From an uncultured Bacteroidales bacterium (GTDB lineage Bacteria; Bacteroidota; Bacteroidia; Bacteroidales; P3), in the NCBI GenBank assembly GCA_937915785.1, contig CALGGY010000164.1, positions 1-44,262 on the forward strand: DNA of 44,262 bases, given 5' to 3'. Made by a program: the position numbers and the translations under genes. Shown here piece after piece: positions 16,848 to 25,964 of this stretch (its first letter is position 1; each line of letters starts with the position of its first letter). The notes below the pieces were generated by a model. It did not search any database. It saw only the letters and a list, made by a program, of their open reading frames with translations, and was not told the DNA's origin.

Positions 16848-16862
16848 CTGATTATCCAGCTC
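16833..16862 (+). terminator. Hairpin enclosing the activase stop codon
   Basis: GAGTTGGATAAT (16833-16844) pairs with ATTATCCAGCTC (16851-16862) over 12 bp with one G-T pair. The six-base loop contains the TAG stop (16845-16847). No T-tract follows, so its role as terminator or 3'-end stabiliser is open. Confidence 0.5.
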
Positions 16863-16955
16863 TTACACGGCAATATGATATTCGGCTTCGAGTTAGTACC
16901 TTTTTTGTGTTGATAATTATTTGCCGAAAGCGTATCGCTTGATTGCAAAAAGAGT

Positions 16956-16963
16956 TATTTTTG
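16956..16963 (+). promoter_or_regulatory. Probable -7 element TATTTTTG for the TPR gene
   Basis: TATTTTTG fits TAnnTTTG and lies 54 bases before the ATG at 17018. It rules out the upstream in-frame start at 16943. No good -33 box was seen. Confidence 0.5.
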
Positions 16964-17017
16964 CAAAACAGGCATACTATTGGCATATTTTTTCATAAAC
17001 CTGAATCATACAATATT

Positions 17018-18499
17018 ATGGACGACCGACGATTTGAGAATACGAGCAGACGCGTGAAACGACTGGTGTTGGATTTCGAGAAAAATCCCAACATTTATCG
17101 TGATGTGGACGATTTTTTTGACATCATAGACTTTTATTATTCGGAAGAAACGCCATTTCACGACATCAATCCTGAGGTGGAGAAGGTGATAAAAGTCGCC
17201 GAACGCATGTACCCCGACAATACGGATGTTAAAGTGCAACGGGCTCACATATATTATGTTCAGGGCAATGTGGACAGCGCCATGCACATACTGCTGAACC
17301 TCGAAAAGTTGGAGCCCGACCACGAAGGTGTGATGATGGGACTTGCCGACTGCTACCTTTACAACAACAAGTTCGACAAGGCAATGGCCTATCTGAAAAA
17401 AATAATCCGCATCGACCCCGAAAACACCGATGTTTACGACCTGATGATACAGCAGTACCTTATACACTGCAATGTGGACAAAGCTTTTGAGTGTTTTCAG
17501 AAACGCATTGCCATAAAAGCCGATGACGACGAGGATTTCCTTACCAACATTTATCATGAGCTTACTCCGATACCGCAGGTGTACGAGGCTGCCCTCAAAT
17601 TTTTCGAGTCGTATATCGAGGAAAATCCCTACTCCTGCAACGCTTGGGTGTATGTGGCCATGTGCCATTACGAGCTGAAACACGACGACGAGGCCATCGA
17701 CGCCAGCAACTACGCTCTTGCCATAAACCCGCACAGCACTCTGGCGTATATGACCAAATTTACGGTAACCAACGACCTTAACGTGGCTTACGAGGCTCTG
17801 CAAAATGTCCCCGAAGTCGACAAATACCTGATAAACGCACAGCTTGGCGACGCATATTTCATGGCCCACAATTATTATTCCGCCGCACCATATTACCGCA
17901 AGGTCATCGATTATCTCGACTCGGAGCATTCCGATGACGTGGTTGTCAATTATCTGACACGCAATAAGTTGGCAAACTGCTATGCGCGTATGAATGACCC
18001 TGCTTCTGCCGAAAAGCTGTTTTTGGAAAGCATTGCCATAAACCCGTTTTTCGACACTTCGTACGAGGACCTTGCGCATCTGTACCGCTACGAGTTCCAC
18101 GATGCCGAGCGTGCCGAAAACACACTGCATTTTCTTACGGCCCGTTTTCCGGAAAGCAAAAGTGCGTGGCTGCAGTATTTGGAACTGCTTTTGGAGCTGA
18201 AACGTTACGAGGATGTTATAGATACCGTGTCGGAGGCCGAACAGCACATCTCCGACGACGACGACCTGTATGTGCCGCTGGCGGTGGCCTACTACAACAC
18301 CGGTCGCAAAAACGAGGCCTGTCTGCTGTTGCATAATGTGGATATTGACTGCATTTACTTGGAGGATTTGTTGCGTCGCTACGACCCCAATGTGCTGCTT
18401 GACGATGAAGTGATGCAAATTTTGCAACAAAAACGCGACGAATCGCGCCCCGACGACCTCTACGACGACAATTACGACAAATACAACGACCGATATTAA
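17018..18499 (+). CDS. Tetratricopeptide-repeat protein
   Basis: 493 residues beginning MDDRRFENTSRR. No signal peptide or membrane span is visible, so it is probably cytoplasmic. Helix-pair repeats of about 34 residues fill most of the length, for example AHIYYVQGNVDSAMHIL, then DCYLYNNKFDKAMAYLKKI, then WVYVAMCHYELKHDDEAID. The C-terminus is strikingly acidic and aromatic (DDLYDDNYDKYNDRY). TPR arrays mediate protein-protein contacts; the partner is unknown. The ATG at 17018 is chosen because a promoter-like element lies between it and the further upstream in-frame ATG. It precedes murF-alr by 21 bp, suggesting co-transcription and a possible envelope-related role. Confidence 0.82.
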   Translation: MDDRRFENTSRRVKRLVLDFEKNPNIYRDVDDFFDIIDFYYSEETPFHDINPEVEKVIKVAERMYPDNTDVKVQRAHIYYVQGNVDSAMHILLNLEKLEPDHEGVMMGLADCYLYNNKFDKAMAYLKKIIRIDPENTDVYDLMIQQYLIHCNVDKAFECFQKRIAIKADDDEDFLTNIYHELTPIPQVYEAALKFFESYIEENPYSCNAWVYVAMCHYELKHDDEAIDASNYALAINPHSTLAYMTKFTVTNDLNVAYEALQNVPEVDKYLINAQLGDAYFMAHNYYSAAPYYRKVIDYLDSEHSDDVVVNYLTRNKLANCYARMNDPASAEKLFLESIAINPFFDTSYEDLAHLYRYEFHDAERAENTLHFLTARFPESKSAWLQYLELLLELKRYEDVIDTVSEAEQHISDDDDLYVPLAVAYYNTGRKNEACLLLHNVDIDCIYLEDLLRRYDPNVLLDDEVMQILQQKRDESRPDDLYDDNYDKYNDRY

Positions 18500-18520
18500 C
18501 AAAAAAATAAAGTTCTTTTT

Positions 18521-21022
18521 ATGGCAGCCACTTGTACAATAGAGCAAATTGCTGATATACTGCATACTACATCACAGAGCCTGTCCACTCCGCAGTCGGC
18601 CATAGCCACACTGCTTAGCGACAGCCGATCGCTTACCAAGCCTCAGACCACACTGTTTTTCGCCATCCCCACAAAACGCAATTCGGGCTGTAATTATGTC
18701 AACGAGCTGTATTCCAAGGGAGTGCGCAGTTTTGTGCTGCCCTCCGAAGCCGATGCTTTCATTGCCGAAGGGCTGATAGCCAAGGGCGATGCCAATGTTT
18801 TGATAGTCAATGATGTGGTTGCGTCGCTGCAGGCTGTGGCCAAAAATCGGCGTATGCAGTTCCGGATACCAGTGGTGGGCATCACTGGCAGCAACGGCAA
18901 AACGGTGGTCAAGGACTGGATAGTGCAGCTTCTGTCGCCCGATAAAAATGTGGTGGCCAGCCCACGCAGTTTCAACTCGCAGATAGGTGTGCCGCTTTCC
19001 GTTTGGCAGATGTCTGCCGATAACGATTTCGCTGTGTTCGAAGCCGGTATCTCCTTGCCAAAGGAAATGGCTCGTTTGCAGGATGTCATTCAGCCAACCA
19101 TTGGCATTTTTACCAACATCGGTCATGCCCACGACGAAAATTTCATCAACACCCATCAAAAAATTACCGAAAAAATGAGGCTCTTTGCCTATTGCGACGT
19201 GCTTATCTACTGCGACGACCACAAAGAGATAAGCTCCACCATCGCCGCCACAGAGACTTTCCGCAACATAAAACTTTTTTCGTGGGGTCACGACAATGGC
19301 GTACAGGTGAAACTGATTGGAACCCAAATAGTTGGCGACAATACCGAAATTTCGGTGCAGTACGCAGGAAACGTTTTCTCTACCGCTATTCCGTTCACCG
19401 ATAAAGCTTCGGTGGAAAACGCAATGCACTGCATATCACTGCTTTTGTATCTTGGCTACCAGCCTTCGGAGATACAGAAACGCACCCCGCAGCTGGCGCC
19501 CGTGGCCATGCGCATGGAGCTGAAAGAGGGTGTCAACGACTGTCTGCTGGTTGACGACGTTTACAGCCTCGACCTCAACTCGCTGGTAATTGCCCTCGAT
19601 TTTGTGCAACAGGAACGCCAACACAGCAAAAAAACGCTGATAATGTCGGACATAATGCAGTCTGGCGTGATGGAACCCGACCTCTACGCCGAAGTGGCCG
19701 ACATTGTGGCCAAACGCGGAATTACCAAGTTTATCGGCATCGGCGAGGCCCTGAAACGGAACGCCGCCCGTTTTGCCGACGGCAGCGTGTTTTTCGCCGA
19801 CACCGACGATTTTATCCGCAACTACCTGTTTTCCGACTTCCAAAACGAAACCATACTGCTCAAGGGTGCCCGCGTTTATCATTTCGAAAAAATATCGAAG
19901 CTCCTTCAGCGCAAATCGCACGAAACCATAATGGAGGTGAACCTTGATGCTCTGGTGCGCAACCTCAACTACTACCGTTCGAGGATAAGTCCCAGCACCA
20001 AACTGATGGCAATGGTGAAAGCTTTTTCGTATGGCGCCGGTAATGTGGAGATTGCCAACACGTTGCAAACCAACCACGTGGATTACCTTACGGTGGCCTA
20101 CACTGACGAGGGGGTGGACCTTCGCCAAAACGGCATCACTCTGCCCATTATGGTGATGAACCCCGAAGAGGAGAGTTTCGACAGCATTATAAAACACCGC
20201 TTGGAGCCCGACATCTACAGCCTGCGCATACTGAAGATGTTCACCGATGTGTCACGGATGTATGGCGACGAGCCTTATCCCATTCATATAGAGTTAGATA
20301 CTGGTATGCACCGGCTGGGATTTTTGGAAAACGACATCGAAGAGCTTGGCCTCCGTATTAACGAGCTGAAGGATGTGGTGGATGTGAAATCCATTTTTTC
20401 GCACCTTGCTTGCAGCGAAGACCCAGCGATGGACGATTTCACCCGCCGGCAGATAAGCAATTTCCGCCAATGGAGCGGACGGCTTAAGGAACTGCTTGGC
20501 AATCAGCACATTTGCTGCCATATACTGAACTCGTCGGGCATCACACGTTTCCCCGAAGCCGATATGGACATGGTGCGGCTTGGCATAGGGCTTTACGGCA
20601 TATCGCCAGAGCCAGAGGTGCAGAAACATCTGCAGGTGGTGAGCCGTTTGAAAACCCGTATCTCGCAAGTGAAGCAAATACCGCAAGGCGACTCGGTGGG
20701 CTACAACTGCCGATGGGTGGCCCAACGTCCTTCGCAAATTGCCATAATTCCAATAGGTTACGCCGACGGACTGAACCGCCGCTTGGGCTATGGCAACGGC
20801 AAGGTGGTGATAAACGGCAAGGTGGCTCCCATAGTGGGCACCATCTGCATGGATATGTGTTTTATAGATGTTACCGATGTGCAATGTGCTGAGGGCGACG
20901 ACGTTGTGGTTTTTGGCGATGCCAAGCTGCTGCAACAGATAGCCGCCGATTCGGGAACAATCACTTACGAAATACTCACATCCATCTCGCACCGCGTGAA
21001 GAGGGTGTATTACAGGGAATAA
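18521..21022 (+). CDS. Bifunctional MurF ligase-alanine racemase
   Basis: 833 residues. The N-terminal part (1 to about 460) is MurF: LLSDSRSL near 31, the P-loop GITGSNGKT (120-128), PRSFNSQIGVPLS, IGHAHDENF, and a C-terminal ligase domain with DDVYSLD in place of the usual DxYNxNP. It would add D-Ala-D-Ala to UDP-MurNAc-tripeptide. From residue 471 (MEVNLDALVRNL) an alanine racemase follows: MVKAFSYGAGN gives PLP Lys500, GDSVGYN gives the catalytic Tyr728, and VGTICMDMCFIDVT is the conserved late motif. The fusion makes D-Ala and consumes its dimer, and is known from Bacteroidetes. The reordered DDVYSLD suggests that ligase activity should not be taken for granted. Confidence 0.9.
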   Translation: MAATCTIEQIADILHTTSQSLSTPQSAIATLLSDSRSLTKPQTTLFFAIPTKRNSGCNYVNELYSKGVRSFVLPSEADAFIAEGLIAKGDANVLIVNDVVASLQAVAKNRRMQFRIPVVGITGSNGKTVVKDWIVQLLSPDKNVVASPRSFNSQIGVPLSVWQMSADNDFAVFEAGISLPKEMARLQDVIQPTIGIFTNIGHAHDENFINTHQKITEKMRLFAYCDVLIYCDDHKEISSTIAATETFRNIKLFSWGHDNGVQVKLIGTQIVGDNTEISVQYAGNVFSTAIPFTDKASVENAMHCISLLLYLGYQPSEIQKRTPQLAPVAMRMELKEGVNDCLLVDDVYSLDLNSLVIALDFVQQERQHSKKTLIMSDIMQSGVMEPDLYAEVADIVAKRGITKFIGIGEALKRNAARFADGSVFFADTDDFIRNYLFSDFQNETILLKGARVYHFEKISKLLQRKSHETIMEVNLDALVRNLNYYRSRISPSTKLMAMVKAFSYGAGNVEIANTLQTNHVDYLTVAYTDEGVDLRQNGITLPIMVMNPEEESFDSIIKHRLEPDIYSLRILKMFTDVSRMYGDEPYPIHIELDTGMHRLGFLENDIEELGLRINELKDVVDVKSIFSHLACSEDPAMDDFTRRQISNFRQWSGRLKELLGNQHICCHILNSSGITRFPEADMDMVRLGIGLYGISPEPEVQKHLQVVSRLKTRISQVKQIPQGDSVGYNCRWVAQRPSQIAIIPIGYADGLNRRLGYGNGKVVINGKVAPIVGTICMDMCFIDVTDVQCAEGDDVVVFGDAKLLQQIAADSGTITYEILTSISHRVKRVYYRE

Positions 21023-21079
21023 TGCAGCAGAGCATGGCTTTTTGGGTCATGCAGTTTGTCCGAATGGCAATTGGAAAAA

Positions 21080-21655
21080 TTATTGGGCTGATTCCAAATT
21101 TTGTTTTGTCGCCTCTTTGTCGGCTTTTTGTATAAGTCTGCAAAGCGGAGTGCGTTTCATGGCAATGTTGTACTCCAGCCGCTCTTGCGACAATTCGCGT
21201 TCGGGCAGCTCGTAAGGGCCCATGTGCCAGCGTATGGCCATTATTTCCTCGTCGGTTAGTTCCAATCCGCAGCGAAGCAGTGCTATCACCGATTTCTCGC
21301 CGTGCCCCACGGGGAAGCGGTAGTTGTGGTGGAAAGTGGTGCTGTCGTTGGCGTCGGCTGCGTAGTTGAACACTTTGCAGGTGTCGTGCAGCAGTGCGGC
21401 AACGGTTACGCTGTCGGCAGGGATAAGCGTCTCTGTTTCTGGATGTTGTGCTATGGCTTCGTGCCGGAATTGCATGGCAAGCCTGTACACCGCCAGCGAG
21501 TGGTTGGCCAGCCCGCCCATATCGCGGTTTTGGTAGCGTGTGGAAGCGGGAAGGGTGAAAAAATCGTTGTCGTTCAAAAAAGCCACCACGTATTCCATGC
21601 CTCTGCGGCGGGTGGCAAGCAGCAGTCGGGTTATTTCTTGTTGTGTGTCGGTCAT
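21080..21655 (-). CDS. HD-domain hydrolase
   Basis: 191 residues. The HD metal site is readable: GGLANHSLAVYRLA gives His52, and ALLHDTCKVF gives His90-Asp91. HHNYRFPVGHGEKSVIAL supplies further His residues, and AIRWHMGPYEL resembles the last conserved part of COG3481-like hydrolases. These are metal-dependent phosphohydrolases or exonuclease-associated domains; the substrate is not evident. It lies six bases after the mntP stop codon on the same strand, so it probably forms the end of an rsmA-mntP-HD transcript. Confidence 0.8.
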   Translation of the reverse strand: MTDTQQEITRLLLATRRRGMEYVVAFLNDNDFFTLPASTRYQNRDMGGLANHSLAVYRLAMQFRHEAIAQHPETETLIPADSVTVAALLHDTCKVFNYAADANDSTTFHHNYRFPVGHGEKSVIALLRCGLELTDEEIMAIRWHMGPYELPERELSQERLEYNIAMKRTPLCRLIQKADKEATKQNLESAQ

Positions 21656-21661
21656 CGGTTG

Positions 21662-22225
21662 TCAGGCATTTTGCATTTTTACAATTAGAAGTATGGCCAG
21701 ACCTATCAGTAGCAGTCCTACAACAAAAGTGGCCCAGCGGCGTGCCTTGCGCTGTTGCTGACGGCCCATCAATACGCCGAAAAACGTGCTCACCACCGTG
21801 AAAAACATCAGCGGTATGGCGCACCACAAAATGCTTTTCCCGTCAGGTGCAAAGCCTAATCCAAGCCCCACAATAAAAAAGTCGATACTGGTGGCGAGCG
21901 ATAGCAGGAGAATTGATTTTGAGTCGGTTACGTATGTGGTGTTCACGTCTTTGTTTTTGCGGACCACACGTAAAATCATCTTAACTCCGGCAAAAACAAG
22001 CATAATGGCGGCCAGAGGCGTGTCGTACACCGTTTCGCCCGATTTCATCGCCCATGCAATGTAGTATCCGCCAATGAGCAGAAGTGTGTGGAGAATGCTG
22101 AAACAAACCGCCAGCAGAAAGCCTTGCGAGTAGGCTATTTTTTTCGACAAAGAGCATCCGGCGGCCACCACGTAGGCGTCGATGGAAAGCACAAAAGCAA
22201 GCAGTATCAGAAAGGTGATAGTCAT
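21662..22225 (-). CDS. mntP: MntP-family manganese efflux pump
   Basis: 187 residues with six predicted hydrophobic helices arranged as two related halves. AFVLSIDAYVVAAG (first half) and LATSIDFFIVGLGLG (second half) carry the paired Asp residues typical of the MntP/YebN family, which exports Mn2+ from the cytoplasm. A basic linker (VVRKNKD) separates the halves, and a second basic loop (GRQQQRKARRWA) precedes the last helix. It begins 12 bases after rsmA. No manganese riboswitch-like element is visible in this short gap, so regulation would come from the upstream promoter. Confidence 0.85.
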   Translation of the reverse strand: MTITFLILLAFVLSIDAYVVAAGCSLSKKIAYSQGFLLAVCFSILHTLLLIGGYYIAWAMKSGETVYDTPLAAIMLVFAGVKMILRVVRKNKDVNTTYVTDSKSILLLSLATSIDFFIVGLGLGFAPDGKSILWCAIPLMFFTVVSTFFGVLMGRQQQRKARRWATFVVGLLLIGLAILLIVKMQNA

Positions 22226-22237
22226 AACAGTCTGTGT

Positions 22238-23008
22238 TTAAGAGTTTTGCAAAATTGATGTCAGGTTAATGAAATCTTCCACCGATAGTTGTTCGGCGCG
22301 CGATTTAAGCATGCGTTCGGGAACAAGAGCAAGTGGTCGGCCAAGGGGTTTCAGTGCGTTGCCAAGGGTTTTGCGACGTTGGTTGAAACCGGTTTTCACC
22401 ACGCTTGCAAAGAGCTGTTCGTCGCAGGGCAGGGTAGGGGTGGCGTTGCGCCGCAGACGTATCACCGCCGATTTTACTTTGGGCGGTGGGATGAACACAT
22501 GTTCGTCGACGGTGAAAAGGTACTCTATGTGGTAGAAAGCGCCAAGCAGCACGCTGAGTATGCCGTAGGTCTTGCTGCCGGGTTTTGCGGCTATGCGTTC
22601 GGCCACCTCTTTCTGGAACATGCCGGCCACAGTGGGTATGCGGTTGCGGTTTTCGAACACCCGAAACAGTATTTGGTTGGATATGTTGTACGGGTAATTG
22701 CCTATCAGCGAAAAATTTCCGTTGAAAAGTGACGGCAAATCACACTGCAGAAAATCGGCGGAAAGTATTCGTCCTTCAAGGGTGGGGAAATTATGCTGCA
22801 GATACTCAACGGATTCAGTGTCTATCTCTATCACTTGCAGATTGTAGTTGGGGTTGGCAAGCAAAAACCGGGTAAGCACGCCCATGCCCGGGCCAATCTC
22901 CAGCACGTTTTGTGGCTCGTTGCCAAGGGTTTCGGCAATGCGGCGGGCTATGCCGAGGTCTTTCAGAAAGTGCTGTCCCAAGTGTTTTTTGGCTCTTACG
23001 GTATCCAT
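22238..23008 (-). CDS. rsmA: 16S rRNA dimethyladenosine transferase
   Basis: 256 residues of the RsmA/KsgA family, which dimethylates two adjacent adenines near the 3' end of 16S rRNA during 30S maturation. KKHLGQHFLKD is the N-terminal signature, LEIGPGMGVLT the SAM motif I, and IGNYPYNIS the catalytic motif IV (usual form N-L-P-Y). NQRRKTLGNAL near residue 213 is the conserved C-terminal motif. Length is normal. A TATCTTTG element 24 bases upstream probably drives an rsmA-mntP-HD transcript. Confidence 0.95.
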   Translation of the reverse strand: MDTVRAKKHLGQHFLKDLGIARRIAETLGNEPQNVLEIGPGMGVLTRFLLANPNYNLQVIEIDTESVEYLQHNFPTLEGRILSADFLQCDLPSLFNGNFSLIGNYPYNISNQILFRVFENRNRIPTVAGMFQKEVAERIAAKPGSKTYGILSVLLGAFYHIEYLFTVDEHVFIPPPKVKSAVIRLRRNATPTLPCDEQLFASVVKTGFNQRRKTLGNALKPLGRPLALVPERMLKSRAEQLSVEDFINLTSILQNS

Positions 23009-23031
23009 TTTTGTGCGTCAGATTGATTGTG

Positions 23032-23039
23032 CAAAGATA
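23032..23039 (-). promoter_or_regulatory. -7 element TATCTTTG for rsmA
   Basis: On the minus strand TATCTTTGC fits TAnnTTTG and lies 24 bases upstream of the rsmA ATG, giving a predicted leader under 20 nt. No clear TTTG -33 box was found. Confidence 0.6.
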
Positions 23040-23102
23040 CGATTTTTTTTGTTAACACTGACTGGTAAAGGCGTTAAGATGTGCAGACGTGGAACCAATT
23101 TG

Positions 23103-23894
23103 CTACAAATCGCGCCGAGGTATCTGTTTGGTGTCGTTTATCAAAACATACTGTTGTCCGTCTATTTCCCTGATACTCGGATTGATTCCGAAAACACGGC
23201 GTATGTTTTCTTCGGTAAGACCCTGTCGTGTGTCGCCACAATAGGCAATGTGTTGATTTTCAAGTAATATTAGTTTGGGACAGTGTTGAAGGGCCATGTT
23301 CAGGTCGTGGATTATAAGCACTATGGTTTTGCCCTGCTCGCGGTTTATTGCCGAAAGTATGCCAAGTATCTCCAGCTGGTGCGATATGTCGAGGCTGGCA
23401 AGGGGTTCGTCGAGGAGCAGAATGGGCGTTTGCTGAGCCAGCGCGCGGGCTATCATCACCCTTTGCACCTCGCCGCCGCTCATCTGCTGCAGGGTGGAGC
23501 AGCGCAGGTGCCATGTGTTGGTTTGCCGCATGCATTGCTCCACAATGTCCCAGTCGTGCTGCGACTCGTTTTGCAGGTGCGTCTGGTAAGGGTTGCGTCC
23601 CATCAGGACTATTTCGAAAGCCGAGAAATCCACGTCGGTGGTAGGACGCTGGGCCACGTATGCAATTTTGGTGGCACGTTGGCGACTTTTCATCCGGCGG
23701 ATGTCCACACCGTCGAGGAAAACGGTATCGTACGGGATGCCGAGCAGGTTGTCCATACACCGAAGCAGGGTGGTTTTGCCGCAGCCGTTGGCGCCCATCA
23801 CGGCGTAGAAACTGCCGTCGGCAATGTCGAGGCTTATGTTGCTGAGTACCTGCTTTGCCCCGAAGGCGTACGATAAATTGTTCATTTTCAGCAT
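23103..23894 (-). CDS. ABC transporter ATPase, FecE/BtuD type
   Basis: 263 residues. Walker A is GANGCGKTT (about 34-42), the Q-loop is YVAQRPTTD, the signature is MSGGEVQR, and Walker B is ILLLDEPLASLD, followed by the switch His in LIIHDLNMAL. The sequence class is the type II importer ATPase for ferric siderophores, haem or cobalamin. It follows the FecCD permease with a one-base gap. The C-terminal 45 residues (NQHIAYCGDTRQGL onward) are the usual accessory region. No substrate-binding protein gene lies next to it, so the substrate is unassigned. Confidence 0.88.
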   Translation of the reverse strand: MLKMNNLSYAFGAKQVLSNISLDIADGSFYAVMGANGCGKTTLLRCMDNLLGIPYDTVFLDGVDIRRMKSRQRATKIAYVAQRPTTDVDFSAFEIVLMGRNPYQTHLQNESQHDWDIVEQCMRQTNTWHLRCSTLQQMSGGEVQRVMIARALAQQTPILLLDEPLASLDISHQLEILGILSAINREQGKTIVLIIHDLNMALQHCPKLILLENQHIAYCGDTRQGLTEENIRRVFGINPSIREIDGQQYVLINDTKQIPRRDL

Positions 23895-23895
23895 G

Positions 23896-24903
23896 TCAGT
23901 ATCGTTTTTTGGATTTGTAGAGCAGGTATATGAACATTGGTGCGCCGATAAGTGCCGTAACGCTCCCCACAGGAATTTCGGAGGGCATCAGCACGGTGCG
24001 CGACAGCGTGTCGCAAAGCAAAAGAAAAATTCCGCCCACCACTATTGAGTATGGTATTATCCTGCGGTTGTCGGAGCCTACCACCAGTCGTATGCAGTGC
24101 GGCACCACAAGTCCCACAAAACCAATCACTCCGCAGGCCGACACAGCAAAAGCCACCATCAGCGTGGTAGCCAGCAGCAGTGTTTTTTTTACACGTTCCA
24201 CCTCCACGCCCAGACTTTTGGCCGTTTCGCTGCCCACCAGCAGCAGGTTCAGGTCTTTGGCATGATACAGCACCACGGCGATGCCCGCCACTGCCACGGG
24301 CAGCATTATCAGCACGTCGGTCCACGACACGGAGGCAAAGCTGCCCATGGTCCAGAAAATGATGCGGTCCATCTTATCCTGATTTATCACCATCAGGAAC
24401 GACACTATGGCTGTGGCCAAAAAGGTGAAGCAAACGCCTGTGAGCAATAGCGTTGCGGTGTGCATGCGGTTGCCGATGGAGGCAATTTTGTATATCAGCA
24501 GCACGGTGAGCAGTGCTGTGGCAAGGGCCAGCAGTCCCACCCCGAAAAACGAGCTTTCGAGGCCCAGCAGAATGGCCACCGCCGCTCCAAGCGACGCCCC
24601 CGACGATATGCCGAGCACGTAGGGGTCGGTGAGGGGATTGCGGAACACCGACTGATACGTGGCTCCCGACACGCTGAGCACCGAGCCTATAAGCACGCAG
24701 AGTATTATGCGCGGCAAACGTAAGTTCCAGAAAACCACATTGGTGTCGCCAGCAGTGATGCCCTGTTTGAGGTATGCAAGCGCCTCGGAGGGCGAAAAGA
24801 CCACAACACCTACTAGCGATACTCCGAACATAAGCAACAGCAGTACTGCCACAAGCACTGGCAGCACTATTCGGCTTTTTAGCGGAGTGGATTTGCTTTT
24901 CAC
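23896..24903 (-). CDS. FecCD-family ABC permease
   Basis: 335 residues, strongly hydrophobic with about nine to ten helices. Family signatures are LRLPRIILCVLIGSVLSVSGATYQSVFRNPLTDPYVLG (positions about 62-99), the GASLGAAVAI loop, and GVIGFVGLVVPH (about 253-264), which contacts the ATPase. This is a type II importer membrane subunit for iron-siderophore, haem or B12 uptake. It is preceded by dapB after 21 bp and followed by its ATPase after one base. It is probably read from the dapB promoter, an unusual pairing of lysine/DAP synthesis with metal-chelate uptake. Confidence 0.9.
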   Translation of the reverse strand: MKSKSTPLKSRIVLPVLVAVLLLLMFGVSLVGVVVFSPSEALAYLKQGITAGDTNVVFWNLRLPRIILCVLIGSVLSVSGATYQSVFRNPLTDPYVLGISSGASLGAAVAILLGLESSFFGVGLLALATALLTVLLIYKIASIGNRMHTATLLLTGVCFTFLATAIVSFLMVINQDKMDRIIFWTMGSFASVSWTDVLIMLPVAVAGIAVVLYHAKDLNLLLVGSETAKSLGVEVERVKKTLLLATTLMVAFAVSACGVIGFVGLVVPHCIRLVVGSDNRRIIPYSIVVGGIFLLLCDTLSRTVLMPSEIPVGSVTALIGAPMFIYLLYKSKKRY

Positions 24904-24924
24904 TTCAAAAAGGAGTTTTGGCGA

Positions 24925-25638
24925 CTATTGCAGAAGGTCGTTCATGGTAAAGTATCCGCGTTTCCCGTCTAAGAATTCGGCAGCGAGCACGGCACCCACG
25001 GCAAACCCTTTGCGCGACTTGGCCGCGTGGCAGATGGATATGGTGTCCACCTCGCTGTTGTATGTAACTTGGTGTGTGCCCGACACTTCGCCTTCGCGGC
25101 GGGCGGTGATGCATAGCTCGTCGGGCTGGGTTCCGTTCAGTTTCCACTCCTCTTTGCGGTCGAGGCGGTTGATGATGTCGTTGGCCAGGGTGATGGCGGT
25201 GCCGCTGGGAGCGTCGAGCTTGTGGACATGGTGCGTTTCGTCTATCCGCACGTCGTATTGCGGGTAGCGGTTCATCAGGTCGGCCAAACGGCGGTTGATG
25301 TCGAACAAGATGTTTACGCCGATGCTGAAGTTCGATGCCACGAAAAGTGCGGCGTTGCCTCGCTGACGGCAGTCGTGGACAACGCTGTCCAGCTGGTCGT
25401 ACCAGCCAGTGGTTCCTACCACAACGGGAATGCCGATGTTGAAACATTTCATGATGTTGTCCACGGCGGTGTCGGGGGTGGAGAACTCAATGGCCACGTC
25501 GCTCTGGCGCAGGTCGTCGATTTTTTCCATCCAGTCGGCCTCGCTGTCGATGGTTGCGGTGATTTCGTGTCCGCGTCCGGCGGCTACGGATGCTATTTCT
25601 TTTCCCATTTTCCCGTAGCCAATCAAAGCTATTTCCAT
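24925..25638 (-). CDS. dapB: 4-hydroxy-tetrahydrodipicolinate reductase
   Basis: 237 residues; the Bacteroidetes enzyme is shorter than that of E. coli. It opens IALIGYGKMGKEIA, the NAD(P)H Rossmann motif. IEFSTPD, VGTTGW and SNFSIGVN are conserved cofactor and active-site stretches. DETHHVHKLDAPSGTA contains the paired catalytic His residues and the Lys of the KxDxPSGTA motif. It reduces the heterocycle in the diaminopimelate/lysine pathway, supplying peptidoglycan. Its first 11 codons, 5' UTR and -7 box are duplicated at 27657-27737. The ATG at 25638 is supported by the -7 element at 25665-25672. Confidence 0.94.
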   Translation of the reverse strand: MEIALIGYGKMGKEIASVAAGRGHEITATIDSEADWMEKIDDLRQSDVAIEFSTPDTAVDNIMKCFNIGIPVVVGTTGWYDQLDSVVHDCRQRGNAALFVASNFSIGVNILFDINRRLADLMNRYPQYDVRIDETHHVHKLDAPSGTAITLANDIINRLDRKEEWKLNGTQPDELCITARREGEVSGTHQVTYNSEVDTISICHAAKSRKGFAVGAVLAAEFLDGKRGYFTMNDLLQ

Positions 25639-25685
25639 AAATGTTTTGTGATGGTTAGTGGGTGCAAAGATACGATTTTTTTTGG
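25606..25685. repeat. 80-bp direct repeat, copy 1 (dapB 5' end and -7 box)
   Basis: This segment spans the first 11 codons of dapB, its short 5' UTR, the TATCTTTG element and the T8 tract. It matches 27657-27737 with two substitutions and one extra T in the second copy. Similarity stops abruptly on both sides. Confidence 0.93.
25665..25672 (-). promoter_or_regulatory. -7 element TATCTTTG for dapB
   Basis: Minus-strand TATCTTTG lies 26 bases upstream of the dapB ATG. The duplication ends at 25685, before the place where a -33 box would lie, so the -33 region now comes from the inserted segment. Confidence 0.6.
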
Positions 25686-25964
25686 AATTTTAGGGCAGGA
25701 ATGTTCTTATTGTCGCCTAATCAGTATCCAATACGCGGGCTGTGGCAATAGCACTCGATAAAAACGCATGGCAAAAGATGCCTTTGGGCAATGATTATTA
25801 CCGATACGACACAATAGCTTAAGTATAATGCATACTAAGTTTTGGAAGAACGGATATGCATCGCAATCCTTATTTTGGTGGGGCACTTGGCTTTTATTCT
25901 AAAACCAATCACGCAACAGGCTACATAAAACAATTTGTCGGTTGCCCCGCCCGAAAGTTTACAT

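Noticed and set aside
17006..18565. 519-codon open frame on the minus strand
   Set aside because: Antisense to the TPR gene; low-complexity Val/His-rich translation and no start signals.
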